A stretch of DNA of 64,000 bases, taken from the NCBI RefSeq assembly GCF_900497805.2, contig NW_020954557.1:620001-684000 (forward strand), read 5' to 3'. Positions within the stretch are counted from its first letter, which is position 1. Each line of letters begins with the position of its first letter. The translations under genes and the position numbers were made by a program. The notes beneath the pieces were generated by a model that worked only from the letters and a program-made list of their open reading frames with translations, was not told where the DNA came from and made no database searches. The DNA is from Vombatus ursinus (Eukaryota; Chordata; Mammalia; Diprotodontia; Vombatidae). Shown here piece by piece: positions 41,201 to 54,581 of the stretch.

Positions 41201-44200
41201 TACTGAAATAAAATTGAGATGTCAAACTGACATGTGCTCACCTAAATGATTCACCTGTGTCACAGATGTTCTCTGTTGATTCTAAACAAAAAAAGGATTA
41301 CTGGTTGACTGCAAGCTTCTCCAAGTGCTTCTGTTCTCAGATAATATTGTTTTGGTTTCTTTGGACTCCAGAACACTACAACGCTACTTCACTGAAATAT
41401 GCAGCATTGCAAGAAATGAAGAAATGCTTAATCATCCACAATAGAGGGGGAAAGTACATTCAAAATACATATTGCCAAGACCATGTAAAGAAATTAGATG
41501 GGCAGTGAATCAGGTTTCTCTGTCTACCTATTCACCTGTCTACACATCATTGACAGGCACTGCAGATGAATGAGCTGGGCTCACAATTGAGCAGGCAGAG
41601 GAGATCTAGATCAGTCTCATCTGGGAAACTATCTTGTTTCTGTTGATCCCAAACATTGCATCACTGCAGAAGCCTATTTAACACCAGCATAGTAGTGATG
41701 CAATATGATTAAAAATCATCGAACACCACAACACTGAGAAGAATCAAAATTTTAAGTAACCCTAAAAACAATGTTCAGATGTATGGTGGGCATAACTAGA
41801 CTGTATAAATATTGCCGTCAATGACATGTAGATGTGAGCTGACATAAAAGACTAAAGAGAGATAGGCTAGTTATGTAGTGGAAATAACAGACTGTATAGG
41901 AATAGTATACATGCTACTACATTGGATTTAGAGTTTAGAAAACATAGATTCAAATTCTACCTCTGCAACTGCTACCTGTCGGGAATGGGAAAACCATTTA
42001 ATGTCTCTCACTCTCATTTTTTTCATTTATATTATGAGGGATTGGATTAGATGTCCTTTAAGGATGCGGCCAGCTTTAAAAATCATCATTTTGGGGCAGG
42101 TAGATGGCAAAGTGGACAGAGCACCAGCCCTGGAGTCAGGAGGACCTGAGTTCAAATCCGGCCTCAGACATGTAACACTCACTAGCTGTATGACACTGGG
42201 CAAGTCACTTAACCCCAACTGTGCTCATCAAAAAAAAAAAAAAAAATCATCATCTTATTTTCCTATTTTGCTAACCCATAAAAATAACTAAAGGAAAATT
42301 TTAAGCATTTTATATAAAACTTTTATGGAGGGTTTATAGAAAAAGAATCACGGGGTGCAAATGTATTCAGGGCTTGAAATTTTCATTAGTGGAGAGAATA
42401 ATTATACTGATGAAGTCATAAATGCATCTAATGATCAAAATAAAGAATAGTAGCCCCAATCATTGCAGTAGATTTTCTCCTGAAGACCACATCTTTATCT
42501 GAATGAGAAACAGAAAGAAAATGAAATCTCTCTATGTTAATCTAACACACATTTTCCCTTTATTTCTGAACAGTCTTACTTCAATTAGACAGGGTTATGC
42601 CATAAAAAGAGATTTTTGGTTCAGTTTCCATGTCTATATACTGTTGATTTTATATTAGCATCATTTAAAGAGAGAAGTTGTCCTATGATATGTGAGGGAA
42701 AAAAGTTGGACTCAATTTAAGCTCATAAAAAGTCATTTCAAAGTGGCAATTGTAGTTAACAATTTATTTAATCTTTAATAAGCTTTCTGATTCTTACATT
42801 TAAAAAACAGGTAAACTTTGGTTTCTTTTTATATGTTCTTTCATAGGGATACTCTATACCTAGAATTTTAGACCAAAAAAAAAGCTGTTATAACATATAG
42901 TATATCTCATCAATATGTTTTTAACATTATTATATTCTTCAATAATTTCTATAGTTTACTAACAATGGAGAGATCACTTTTATTTGCAATATTAGGCAAC
43001 AAACCAGTGTTTTGATGGTGTAATAGTTTTATCCAAATAAGGAGAAATTTTTTTTCCAAGGAGATTTTGGAAAGAGATTTAGTTGATTTCTTTGCTATTA
43101 TTTTCAAACCATTTTATCACAGAAAAATAGAATTTCAGAGTTGGAAGTAGCATTTATTCTGATACTTGAAAAACCACCCCCCCATGATAAACCTGGATAA
43201 ATAGTTATCTTGTCTCTGTCCGAAAGACCTTTAGTTAAAGGGGGACTCACTGAGGCATCCCAATTTTACTGTTGGATAGCTTTCATCTTTAGGAAGTTTT
43301 TCCTTGCGTCAAGCCTACATTTACATATTTGCACTTCTACTCATTACTGCTATGTCTGCCTTCTATGGATGAACAAAATAAGTTTATATCCATCTTTCAC
43401 ATGATAGTCTTTAAAATACTCAAGGATGTCTATCCTGTTTTTCATAATTTCTTCTTTGGGCTAAATATATCCCATTCCTTTTGCCAATCTGCATATGGAT
43501 AAATGCCATTTTTGTTGCCCTGGTCTCAATTTTCTTTTGCTTATCATTGTTCTTCTTAAACTTTGGTATCCAGAACTGAACCTAAAATTCCAGAAGTGGT
43601 CTAAACAGGGGTGAGTACTGTGGGACTACCAATTCCTGACTTCCGCAAGGGGGAGGGCCCCTTTATTTCCATCCAAGATTATATTAACTTTTTATCATTG
43701 CCCTATAGATAGCACTGGTGTCTCAGTGAGTCTACAGTCAATTTAAATCTCAAATCTTGTTCAAACAAACTGCTACTTAGCCATACCTAATCTGTATTGT
43801 GCTTGTGATGGTAATTTGTTTTAATCCAGATGCTAGATTTTACAATTATCCCTATTAAATTTCATCTTATTAAATTCAGCCTTAATGTTCTAGTCTTTCA
43901 AGATGTTTTTGGACACTAACCGTTACCCAGTTGTATTAGCTTTCCCTCCATCTTTGTGTCACCTGAAAATTTCATAAGAATACCATTGTCCCTTTATTCA
44001 GTCATTGATAAAAAATATTAAGCAGCCTAGAGGTAAGAGCATATCCATAGGGCATCCTTCCAATTTAACTTTGAACCATTCATGATTAATCTTCAATTCT
44101 GGCCAGTTCTGAATCCATCTAATTGTGGTATTTTCTAGTCCACATTTTTTCCAACAAGAATATCATGTGATAGTTTTGCTAAAATCTAGGTAGACATTCA

Positions 44201-47200
44201 GCATCTACAGTATTCTCCTAATCTACCTACCAGTTTAGTCATCCTGCAAAAAAAAAAAAAGGTAATGTACATCAGCAACACATATGTCAAAAAAGGAATT
44301 TAAGTTACTGTGGCATGACTTATTCATCATGCTGGTGCTTTGTGATCACAATTTTCTTGGGAGTTCAATAACCATTTTGTTAATAATACATTTTAGAACT
44401 TTTTATAGGAATTGAAGTCAATCTCACTGACCTGTAGTTCACAGATTCCATTTTCTTTACTCTTCTCCAACCCTACAGCACTTCTCCTGTTCACATTCAC
44501 CAATTCTATCAGTGGGTAAGGATGTAATTCACCTAGGCCAGAGGATTTAAATTCATCAGGCTCGGCTACGATCTCTTTACTTCTTTTGGTTAGCTGATCC
44601 CAAATAGCCACTTTTGTTTCGTCTTTCAAAGAATGTTCTCCTTGGCAGAGAAAACAGAAATAAAATAAAACAAGTGTTGAACAATTTAATTGTCATCAAG
44701 TATTGTCTTCCTACAAACTTTGAGCAACAATCCCATCCCTTCTTTGATACTTTTCTCATAATAACTTTAAAAACAACCCTCTTTGTTGGTATTAATTTTC
44801 CTTGCTAGCTTCATCTCATTTTGAGCTTTTAGCATTCTGACACCTTTCTTATATTACCTTCCCAAGCTTCTGTACATAATTCTGTTATCTGCTCTTCCAT
44901 CTTCTGCACACATCATTAAAAAGTTGTTTGGTGAGTTTTCTGTGCGTATTGATATTTTTATAAAACTCCTGTTTTTCTTCTTCATTAGTAGTGTTTCTCT
45001 TTTTGTCTAAAGAGCCTTGAGCTATGAAACTACTTCAGTCACCACTCTGAAAATACAATTAAAAAAACCACTTGTCTGTTGTCCAAAGATTTCACAGATC
45101 TTCTAAGAGGAGCTATTTAAAGAGTTAAATTCTAGCTGTTGAGCTATTGATTTCAACGTTTTAGTTTGATAGACAGTAATTGTTTTCTAATATTTGTTAG
45201 GAGATGTAGGAAAAAATCCAGGCTTTTCTTATTAACTTTTATGGAGAGACTCATAAGGTGGTATTAAAGATATGTAATTTAAGAAAATTACCTTTAACAG
45301 TTCCATTCCTTTACAATGACATTAAAAGGCTTCTTTGGGCTTTGTGAGTGGATGGGTGTGGGAGTATTCATGTACATACATGTACGTAATGTATATATAT
45401 TAAATTGTTGTAAAACATTTGCATTCTGAAATTATTTCAAGAAGACATAATTAATATTTCTATGAATATTATTTATACCATTTGAACTACAATGGTTCAG
45501 GTTCACATTCTGCCTAACTTGGGAGGCTTCTTTGTGTTTTATGTGAATCTGACCATAAATTTTGGAGTAAAAAAGAGGCAAATGTAGTACCAAACATTTT
45601 AATCTTTTTACTTTTTTGAAAAGTCATTAGAGAATAGAATAATTACTACATATTTCAGGTTTTCCATGTTGTTTTTAAAACCTGAAACACTTCTCTTCAA
45701 ATTCTCAGTCTGTGAGAAGCTGCTGATACACATATTAGTGAAGAGCTTGATATGATATTGTCTAAGTTCAGAAGAGTAAAATCAAAAGCACAAGCCATAA
45801 TTTGTATGATCACCTGGTGTGTCTTATGTTTCATTTGTTTTCTTTTTCAGTAACTAAGTTTGTCAGAACTAAAAGAGGTAGAGCTCAATACAAAAATTTC
45901 GTTTTGAAAATGCACTCAATTCTTTTTTTAGATGTTGTTCTAGCATGACTTTAATTGCAGAAATAATACATATGTGTGTTTATTTGAGGTGCAGAATGGT
46001 GGAGAACAGCAGATGTACATGCTCGATCAGGGGCAACTTTCTTTTCACCACTCCTGGGGATTCCGCCACTGTTTGCTTCTTCAGCTCAGAATCATGATTC
46101 ATCTTCATTCCATTCAAGGAATACAGGAAAAAATAATCGAAGTGGTCTAGAAAAAGGTAACAATACAAAAATGCTAAAACAATATTTCAGACCCTTTCCT
46201 GTCATAGCAGTTTTCAATGGTATTTTTGAGTTTTATTCTCAAGCATTGTCATGTGTGGAGGGTGCTCTCAGGCGCATACTAATGCCTCCCTGAAAAGTTA
46301 CTTTGTATTTTAATTTAATCTCGCAATATGATATTTAGCTCTAAAGTATGAATTTTGTATTGTATATATATTGTGCTTAAGTTTAGTTGAGGTTTAATTT
46401 CTTTAGTTTGATGAATAAAAGTGATGCCTTTTATGATTGCCTGTTCAGTAATGTTCACTTGAAAGAAAATAAACAAAATTCTTTGTGTGGACAGCCTAAT
46501 GAAATATGGTTCATTATGCTATGGGATTAAGTAATCATCATAAGTAATCATAACTAACCTGTCAGTTCTGATGTAATTAAGATTCACTCAAAGAGCCAGA
46601 CATGGGGGTCTACAAAAGGAGGAAGTGCACAACATTCAACAAGTTCAAGGAAGGACTTTTTTTTAATATCATTTTAAATGCACTTTGTATGCCAGAAAAT
46701 TATTTTCATCATCCGTGTAAATATTTATTTTGTGGTAAGTCATGTTCAGACAACATGACATAGTGCTTGGAGACCCAGCATCAGAAAAACCTGAATTTAA
46801 GTTCTGACTCTGACACATACTGACTTTGCAACCTTGGGCAGGTCATTTATCTCTCAATGCTCCTAGGCAACTCTCCTAAGATTATAAATTGCAGAGCAGG
46901 TGCATTTGGTAGAGAGAGTTTTCTCAGTGAAATCACAGGTTTGGGTCAAAAAAGGGAAGCCACATGTGCTACAGCAGAAACTCTCAGCCTCTCTTCAACA
47001 GTTTTAAAACCTTGATTAGGGTCTACAAACTCCTTCTCTCATCTCTAATCACTAATATTAACAATAGCATTTCAGAGGACTACATTTGTCTGTTACTTTT
47101 TGATATTTTGGAAATTATTGTCAGTTTTGTATGGAAGTTTTCTTAAGGCTTAAAATGGTTTTTGACAAATTTTCTTTCCTGTAAATAGTGAAAGATTTCA

Positions 47201-50200
47201 TAGCCTAACTTTTTTCGAAAAGGAAAAATATTTCCACAATTGTTTTTTGAGATTCTTATTTTTTTTTTCAAGGTGTAAATGGGTCAGTAAATGGAAACAG
47301 TCCATCACCTGTATCTGGCATCAGTACATCTGTATTAGCCTCTACAGCTTCAAGTTCCACTGGACAAACAAAAGCTATGACTCCAGGAGGAGGAAGTCGC
47401 AAATGTAATCAGGATCAAATGAAAAATCCGCTTTTGGATGCCAGAGCTGACAAAATCAAAGATAAGGTAAATTACAATCTGAAAAATCCAAGACATGGCC
47501 ATAGATAGAAGGCATATGGACTAATTATCTAAAAGTTAACTTTGCTATTAAATACTGTGCATTTTGGTTTTACCAAAATAAATGGCATTTTATCATGTGG
47601 TAGTAATATATATCTTCTGTTATACCACAAAGGTAAGTGATTATGTGGATCTGAATTACAGAATAAGCCATGTCAGCTCTATCCAAATATAGTATTGTAC
47701 TTATCAATAATAAGTAATGATGCAAGAAGAGGATACTAACTCACCTTAGTCACATGTCATTAGGCAGGAGATATTACACTTTTTTGATCTCTGAAAACCT
47801 GCTAGTTCCTCTTAAGTGCTTTGAATTATTTCTACTTGGGTCTGTCTACTTTACCTTATACTTACAAGGTCACCGTCTTCACCAAAAAGCTTACATGAAG
47901 GGCCTATTTTCTCCAAACTGTGCCATAGACACCTGAATCCTGCCCTTAAAATCTAAGACAGGCTTGCAAATAGATATGTATACATACAAAATTAACAAAT
48001 GGTAAAATAAAACATCATAGCAATAATTAAATGAAGAGGTAGGTGTACTATATTTTTATTTATGCTTGAAATATACTTTTTTGTTATTGTTTTTCAGTCA
48101 TTTTCAGTTTGTCCAACTCTTTGTGATTCCATTTGGGTTTTTCTTGGCAAAGACACTGGAGTGGTTTGCCATTTTCTTCTCCAGCTCATTTTACAGAGAA
48201 GGAAACGGAGGTAAACAGCATTAAGTGACTTGCCCAAGGTCACACAGTTAGTGTCTGAGGTCAGATTTGAACTTAGGAAAATGTGGGCCTAACTCCAGGC
48301 CCAGCACTTTATCTACTGCACCATCTAGTTTCCCTAATATATTTGCAGATAGCATTTATTGTATGCAATTTGTATTATTTAGGGCAGCTAGTTGGCACAG
48401 TATTTACTACTTTCCTTTCTAGAGGTTCACAAACCATACTTTTAACAATATGTTCTAGAATTTTGCCAACTATCAAAGTCAGTATCATTGGCTTGTAATT
48501 TGCAGATTGTAGCCAATTCCTTTTTTATTTAAAAAAAAAAACCCTCTGGGATATTGTTCCTCTCCAGTCCCATGACCATCCTTCCTCAGTCCTCAGTCTA
48601 AGATCACTGAGCAATTGTTATCTGTCAGTTCTTTCAGTAGGCTGGGATATAATTCATTTGGGCCCAGTAACTTGGTAATCTCTTGTCATCTCCTCATTTT
48701 TTCTTGGATTTCTATTTCATCTTATCCATTTTCACTCTAGCTTTCCAAACCAAAGGCCATTTTCCTTGGCTGGGAATATCAAAACAAAATATAAGCTGAG
48801 TAATCCTGTCCTCTTTCTGTTCTAAGTGCATAGCCAGCATTCCATTCCAACATGGACCTCCTTGCACAGAACATAATTTTTAAATGTCCTTTTTCATTAT
48901 TGTTCTTGGTATTCATCACTAGTCAGCCCCCTGGTCATTCAGAGTTTTAATACTCAATATAAACTTGTTCAATCTGCCTCTTCTGTTTTTCCTTCTTAAA
49001 GGTTTTGTTGCTCCAATTATATATGTGTGTGTATACATTATATATACATCTACACATGTAGATGTATACACATAAATATGTGATTGTCATTTCTCAGATA
49101 TATTCCCCTACACTACATTAGAACCTTCCGTTTTCAGTACAGTCAAATTAAACAAATCAACACCTATCTACTCTGTCTCCCTCTCCCTACTCTTACCCCA
49201 CAATCTGGCATTCATACCATTACCACAGTAATCTTCCTTATGTCACTCTTTTGGTCTAAAATCTTCAATAGCTCTGTATTTCTTGCTGAGTACATTTCAA
49301 ATTTATTTGTCTGGCATTCAAAGCTTCCACAGTCTGGTCCCAGCTAGCCTTTGCAGACTTTTCTCATTTCCTTCCTTAGCTCCTTCCGTGCTCTAGCAAA
49401 TCTGGTCAACTCTCCATCCACAGAGAGTGCTTTGCACTTTCCCATATTTTTGCTTTTGTTCATGCCATACCCTTTGCCTAGGATATCTTTTCTCTCCCTC
49501 TTTCCTAATGAATTCCTACCCATCTTCTAAACAGTATGTCAAATTCCATCTCTTGCAAAAAGCTTCCCTGTTGGCAGTGAATGATTCTTAACCCTCAGAC
49601 CTAATAATATTTTATTTTATGCTTCATTATTACAATTATCATACATCTCTGCATATTATAGTTATTTGTGTGTGCATCATCTCTTTAATACAGTGCAAGT
49701 TCTCTGACGGTGTCTCACCTAAACTTTGCATCAGTTCCAGTACCTAGCACAATACTCTGCACGTATTAAAAAAAGTTTTTTGAATTGAGTCTTTTCCCCA
49801 TTGCTTAAATTCTTCCTGCTTATGGAGATGTTGTATTTCATTGCTCCATCCTCCTTGCCTTTTTTGTCTTCATGGGTCAGTTTATTCTGCCTTATTTTGT
49901 CTCTTTCTCTAAAATTCTTCCCCCTTGACTTCTCTCCTACGATTCCTGTACAGTTATCTCACAACAATCTGTTACCCATTCTCTTTCTAGGGGAAGCCTA
50001 GCAGATGGAAAAACACTCTATGTACCCTTGATCCTCTTTTTAAATTGGTAACAAATCTCTGTATGGTTCTAGTAGTCCCACTGGGCAATCTCAATGACCC
50101 ATTATTGATTTTGACTACAAGGTAGAAACTTTTGCTTTGTTTACCAAATACTGAAATTGTTCATATATTGTCGTTTAATATTGTCCTCCCTTCAATCTCT

Positions 50201-53200
50201 GACTATGCTTTCAACCCTCATACCAATACTATCATCCCTGAAATCCTCAACTCTTTCTAATTTTCAGTCACTTATCTGGTACTCCTAGAGTTATTAGTGC
50301 TATCATCATCATTATTATTATTATTATTAAATTCATTAATGACTAGTGGCTTTATTTGGATTCATACTATAATATATTAATCACTTTTATAAACATGTAC
50401 TAGGTGGTCCAGTGGATAGAGGGCCAGGCCTGGAGTCAGGAAGACTCATCTTCTTGATTTCAAATCTGGCTTTAGACACTTAGTAGCTATGTAAGCCTGG
50501 GCAAGTCACTTAAGCCTGTTTGCCTCAGTTTTTTCATCTGTAAAATGACAGACCACTCCGGTATCTTTGCCAGAAAGACCCCAAATGGGGTCACGAAGAG
50601 TTGGACACAAGTAAAAAATGACTTTGCCTATCTTTCATTAGTCAGAAGATACTGTAGAAACTTCCCGAGTAACCATTTGATTGATTTTAGTCTTGTTGCC
50701 CTATTTCCAAGAGGTTTCTTTTTATGTACACATTTATCTTACATTGTTATTTCACCATTTCATCATTTTAGTCTGCCATTTGGCAGCTTATTGATGATTC
50801 CATTTCTTTAGTGTAGTTTTCACAGTCCTTATTTCATTATAAAAGTTTCTTCCTTATGGACATTATATTTCTATTATTTGAGACCACCAAAATTCCTTTT
50901 TAACCAGGAATATCCTATCCACCAAATTTTGTATTTTCATTTTCCAAAAGGGACTTTGTTTTAGGGAGTAACTTCTGGCATTTCTTTCCCTTTACTTCTC
51001 CTTCTGATCTGAAATAACAATTATGTAATCATATTCAAACTTCCACTATTTGTCTAGTTGTATACATCATTGTTTTGTGAGAGCTTATAATACCATATAC
51101 TCCTTTATTAAAGTGAGACATACTGTCTACTTTGAGGAAGATTTTTCAGAAGTTTCATTTCTTTGGTTGCAAGTATAACTTAAGTGCCCAAAATACAGTG
51201 ACTGTTTATTTAGCAATTTAGGATAGATTTCCTGTTAGGAAATAAACAGCTGCCTAACACTCCCTTGGACCGTAATGTGAAATATGTTAAACAGAGCAAT
51301 TTTCCCAGGAGGTATAAGTCATTCCTGACTGTAAAGTTGTTAGAAATATTCAAGATCAAACACATAACATATTTGAAAAGTATATGTCAAGTCAGGCTCA
51401 TAATTTTCTATCAAATAGGTGAAAAATCTGATTATTTGACTACATTTAATTATTCACTACAGAATCCAATTACATAGTACTGGCATATAAATACAGTGGT
51501 TACTCAAAGATTTCTTGTTATATGGAATTCAGTTAGTTTATTTGTATAAGGGAGTAAGGTAATAAGCATTTATATAGTGTCTCCTATTTGCCAGGCACTA
51601 TGAAAATTTTTTTACACATTTCTCATTTGATCCTTACAACAACCTTTCATGGGAGATGATATTATTATCCCATTTTATAGATGATAAAACTTGATATAAA
51701 GATATCATTTATGCTTAAATGATAGTGAAACTATATTTTTTGTAACTTTTGACATAGTTTTAGCAGCTTTTCAAAGTTTTCTGCTTTAAAATGATAAAGA
51801 CACAAAAATGGAAAAAATGGGGCTTAGATTTCCTGAGTTGAAATGCTCAGATGATTACTGTCAATCCCTCTGAAAGTATTTCCTTAACCAGTAAAATGGA
51901 GATAAGAATCTAGAAAGATAAATACTGCCTCTCAGAGCTATTGTGAGTAAGTCGGTAAACCATAAAGTGTTATGTAAGTTTCAGTTTTAACGTTAGTCAG
52001 TAAACCAGTTTATGATGACTTATGACTTTCTAAATATTTATAGTTATTATAGTTATTTTATTTTATAATTATATTATATTTATTTATATTTATATGTTAT
52101 GTTTTTATATTTATATATTTATAATTATATATTATATATAATTACATATAATTATAGTTATTTTATTTTATAATATTAATTGTTGCCTCTTCTAAAGTCT
52201 TACTCCAAAATGTAGTCCTTGGGTCAAAGTCTCTTTCTCGACTCAAAGAGAATCAACCCACTGGAAACCTGTTATCTGTTCCCTTTGCTTCCACCCAGCT
52301 AAGCTTTGGGAAAATCACTGTCCGATCTTTCCTGGGGTATCCACTAGCTCTTGTTTAAGTGCGCTCAGCTTTACAGGCTTCAAAGCATAATAATTTTATT
52401 TGCAACGTGATGTCTACAGAAAGAATCATTATACAAACTTTTTTAAAGTCAAGCAACCAGTTCCTCAGTGAATTACCTCCCTCCCCTGGCCTGACCTGTA
52501 TAGTCTCTAACTCACTGTGCTCCCTTTCACTGCCAGGAAGGGGGAAGTTAGGGTTTGCTCCTCCCTGTCACTCTCACTTTCCACCATAGCTCTGCCTCCT
52601 TTTGCTCACTGCTGTGGTTTTACCTCCTCCAGTGGTAAAGGAGGTGACCCTAGGTTTTTTTAAAGGCTGTGCTTGGGGGACGCAGTCTCTAGTGTCTCAT
52701 CACCAAGAAGAACGGTTCCCAAGTTTTGATATTCCTCACTTTCTCAAACACACCCTTAGCTGCTGCTGCTTCTTGCTTCTCAGTTTTCCTTTTGTGTGTT
52801 GACTTCCCCATTAAGCTCCTTGAGGACGGGGAATTTTTCTTATTGGTATCTCTGGAGCTTAGCACAGTTGCTGGCACATAGTAGGCACTTAATAAATATT
52901 TATTGAATTGAATTGAAATTGCATATTAGGTTTGTCTGAGTCAGAAATGTTTCAAGTGGAATCCTGTTGACAGGCTATACTTTTGCTGACTGACACCTGC
53001 CTCAGAAATGAAGAAACTCATGACCAGCTGGTTGAAAGGCAATTGATCAATTCTTTGTCCACAGCACCCCATGAAACTAGGTAGAATACAAACATCATTC
53101 AGAATTATGGATCTGCTCTTCTGCCTCTGCCTGGATGGTAGTAGAGGAGCCAAAGAGAAGGATAGTGGGGATTAAGAAGCACATAGTTTTAGAGCATCTG

Positions 53201-54549
53201 AAAACATTAGTCTAGTTCTTGGTATTCACAATGTGAGATCTTTGTTCAATGATGAATGAGTTGGAGAAGCTGAAATCAGTACTGACATGCTCACCCTAAA
53301 TGAAATGGGAATTTGCAGCTAAATTGCTACACATAATTTAAAGGAGTAGTTCCCAAATAGAGTACTTATATTAGTAAATAGGAGAGCTCACAAGTTCTCC
53401 TCAGAAAAGCAAATAAAGGAGTTGGCAGAACTGATTTCATTATGTGTCCCAATGCTGCAAGAAACATTATTTTAATCAGTTAATCAACATGCAAACAACT
53501 ATATACAAACAAGATATATACAGGATAAATGCTAGCTATAAATTAGAGATAATCACAGAGGGAAGGTACTAGCTTTAAGGAGAATGGGAAAGGCTTCTTT
53601 TAGAAAGTGAGATTTTAGCTGAACCTTGAAGGACGCCAGGAAGTGGCGACAAATGAGGGAAAGAATTCCAAGCAGGTGGGTCACCTAGTAAAAAGGCATA
53701 TTGTTGGGAGATGGGATATCTTATTTGAGTAATGGCACACAGGCTAGGGTGCCACTGGACTGCATAGTATGTGGAAGGAAGTAAAATGTAAGAAAACTGG
53801 AAATGTAGGAAGACAGGTCAGGTTGTGAAAGGCTTTGAATGCCAAATAAAATAATTTTATATTTTTTCTGGAGGTTGTAAGGAGCTACTGGAGTCTGTTG
53901 AATAAGGGATTGACATGGTCTGGCTTGCATTTTAGGAAGGTCACTTTGACAGCTGAGTGAAAGATGGACTGGATTGGGGAGAAACCTGAAGCAGGGAGAC
54001 CAACCAGTAGGCTATTGTAATAGTCCAGGTGTGAGGTGATGAGGGTCATAGTGTAGTGGCAGTGCCAGAGGGGAGAATGGGGCATATGCAAGAGATAATA
54101 TGAAGGAAAAGTCAGTAGTACTTGGTAACTGATTGTATATAGAGAGTGAGAAAGAGTGAGCAGAATGACACTGTATGAGCTTGGGTCACTGGGAAGATGA
54201 TGATGCCAAGCAGGATAGTTTTGAAAGTAATGTGTGGAATTTCTCATACTTTTTTTTAAGCAAGCAATATGAAATGGAGATTCACAGTTTAATATAGTAT
54301 CATCTTTTATGTTCTGTAATATGGAAATGCTCTATTTTTTTGGTGTTTATGTTCACAATAAAGAAATCATTTTCCTACCCCCATAGAGATTTATTAGAGA
54401 ATATTCTTTACAGTTCTCTGGAGATGGTATTGGGCTGCTACAGTCCTCCAAATCTGTATCCAAATTGGGATGATGGTCTGGCAGTTCCCCAGATTGGGTT
54501 AGCTATGTGGTATCTCCACCAAAGATGGCTTCCTAGCCATATGTACACA

Positions 54550-54581
<32 letters not shown>

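Noticed and set aside
42027-42291. ORFs on both strands
   Set aside because: They read through a SINE and its poly(A) tail.
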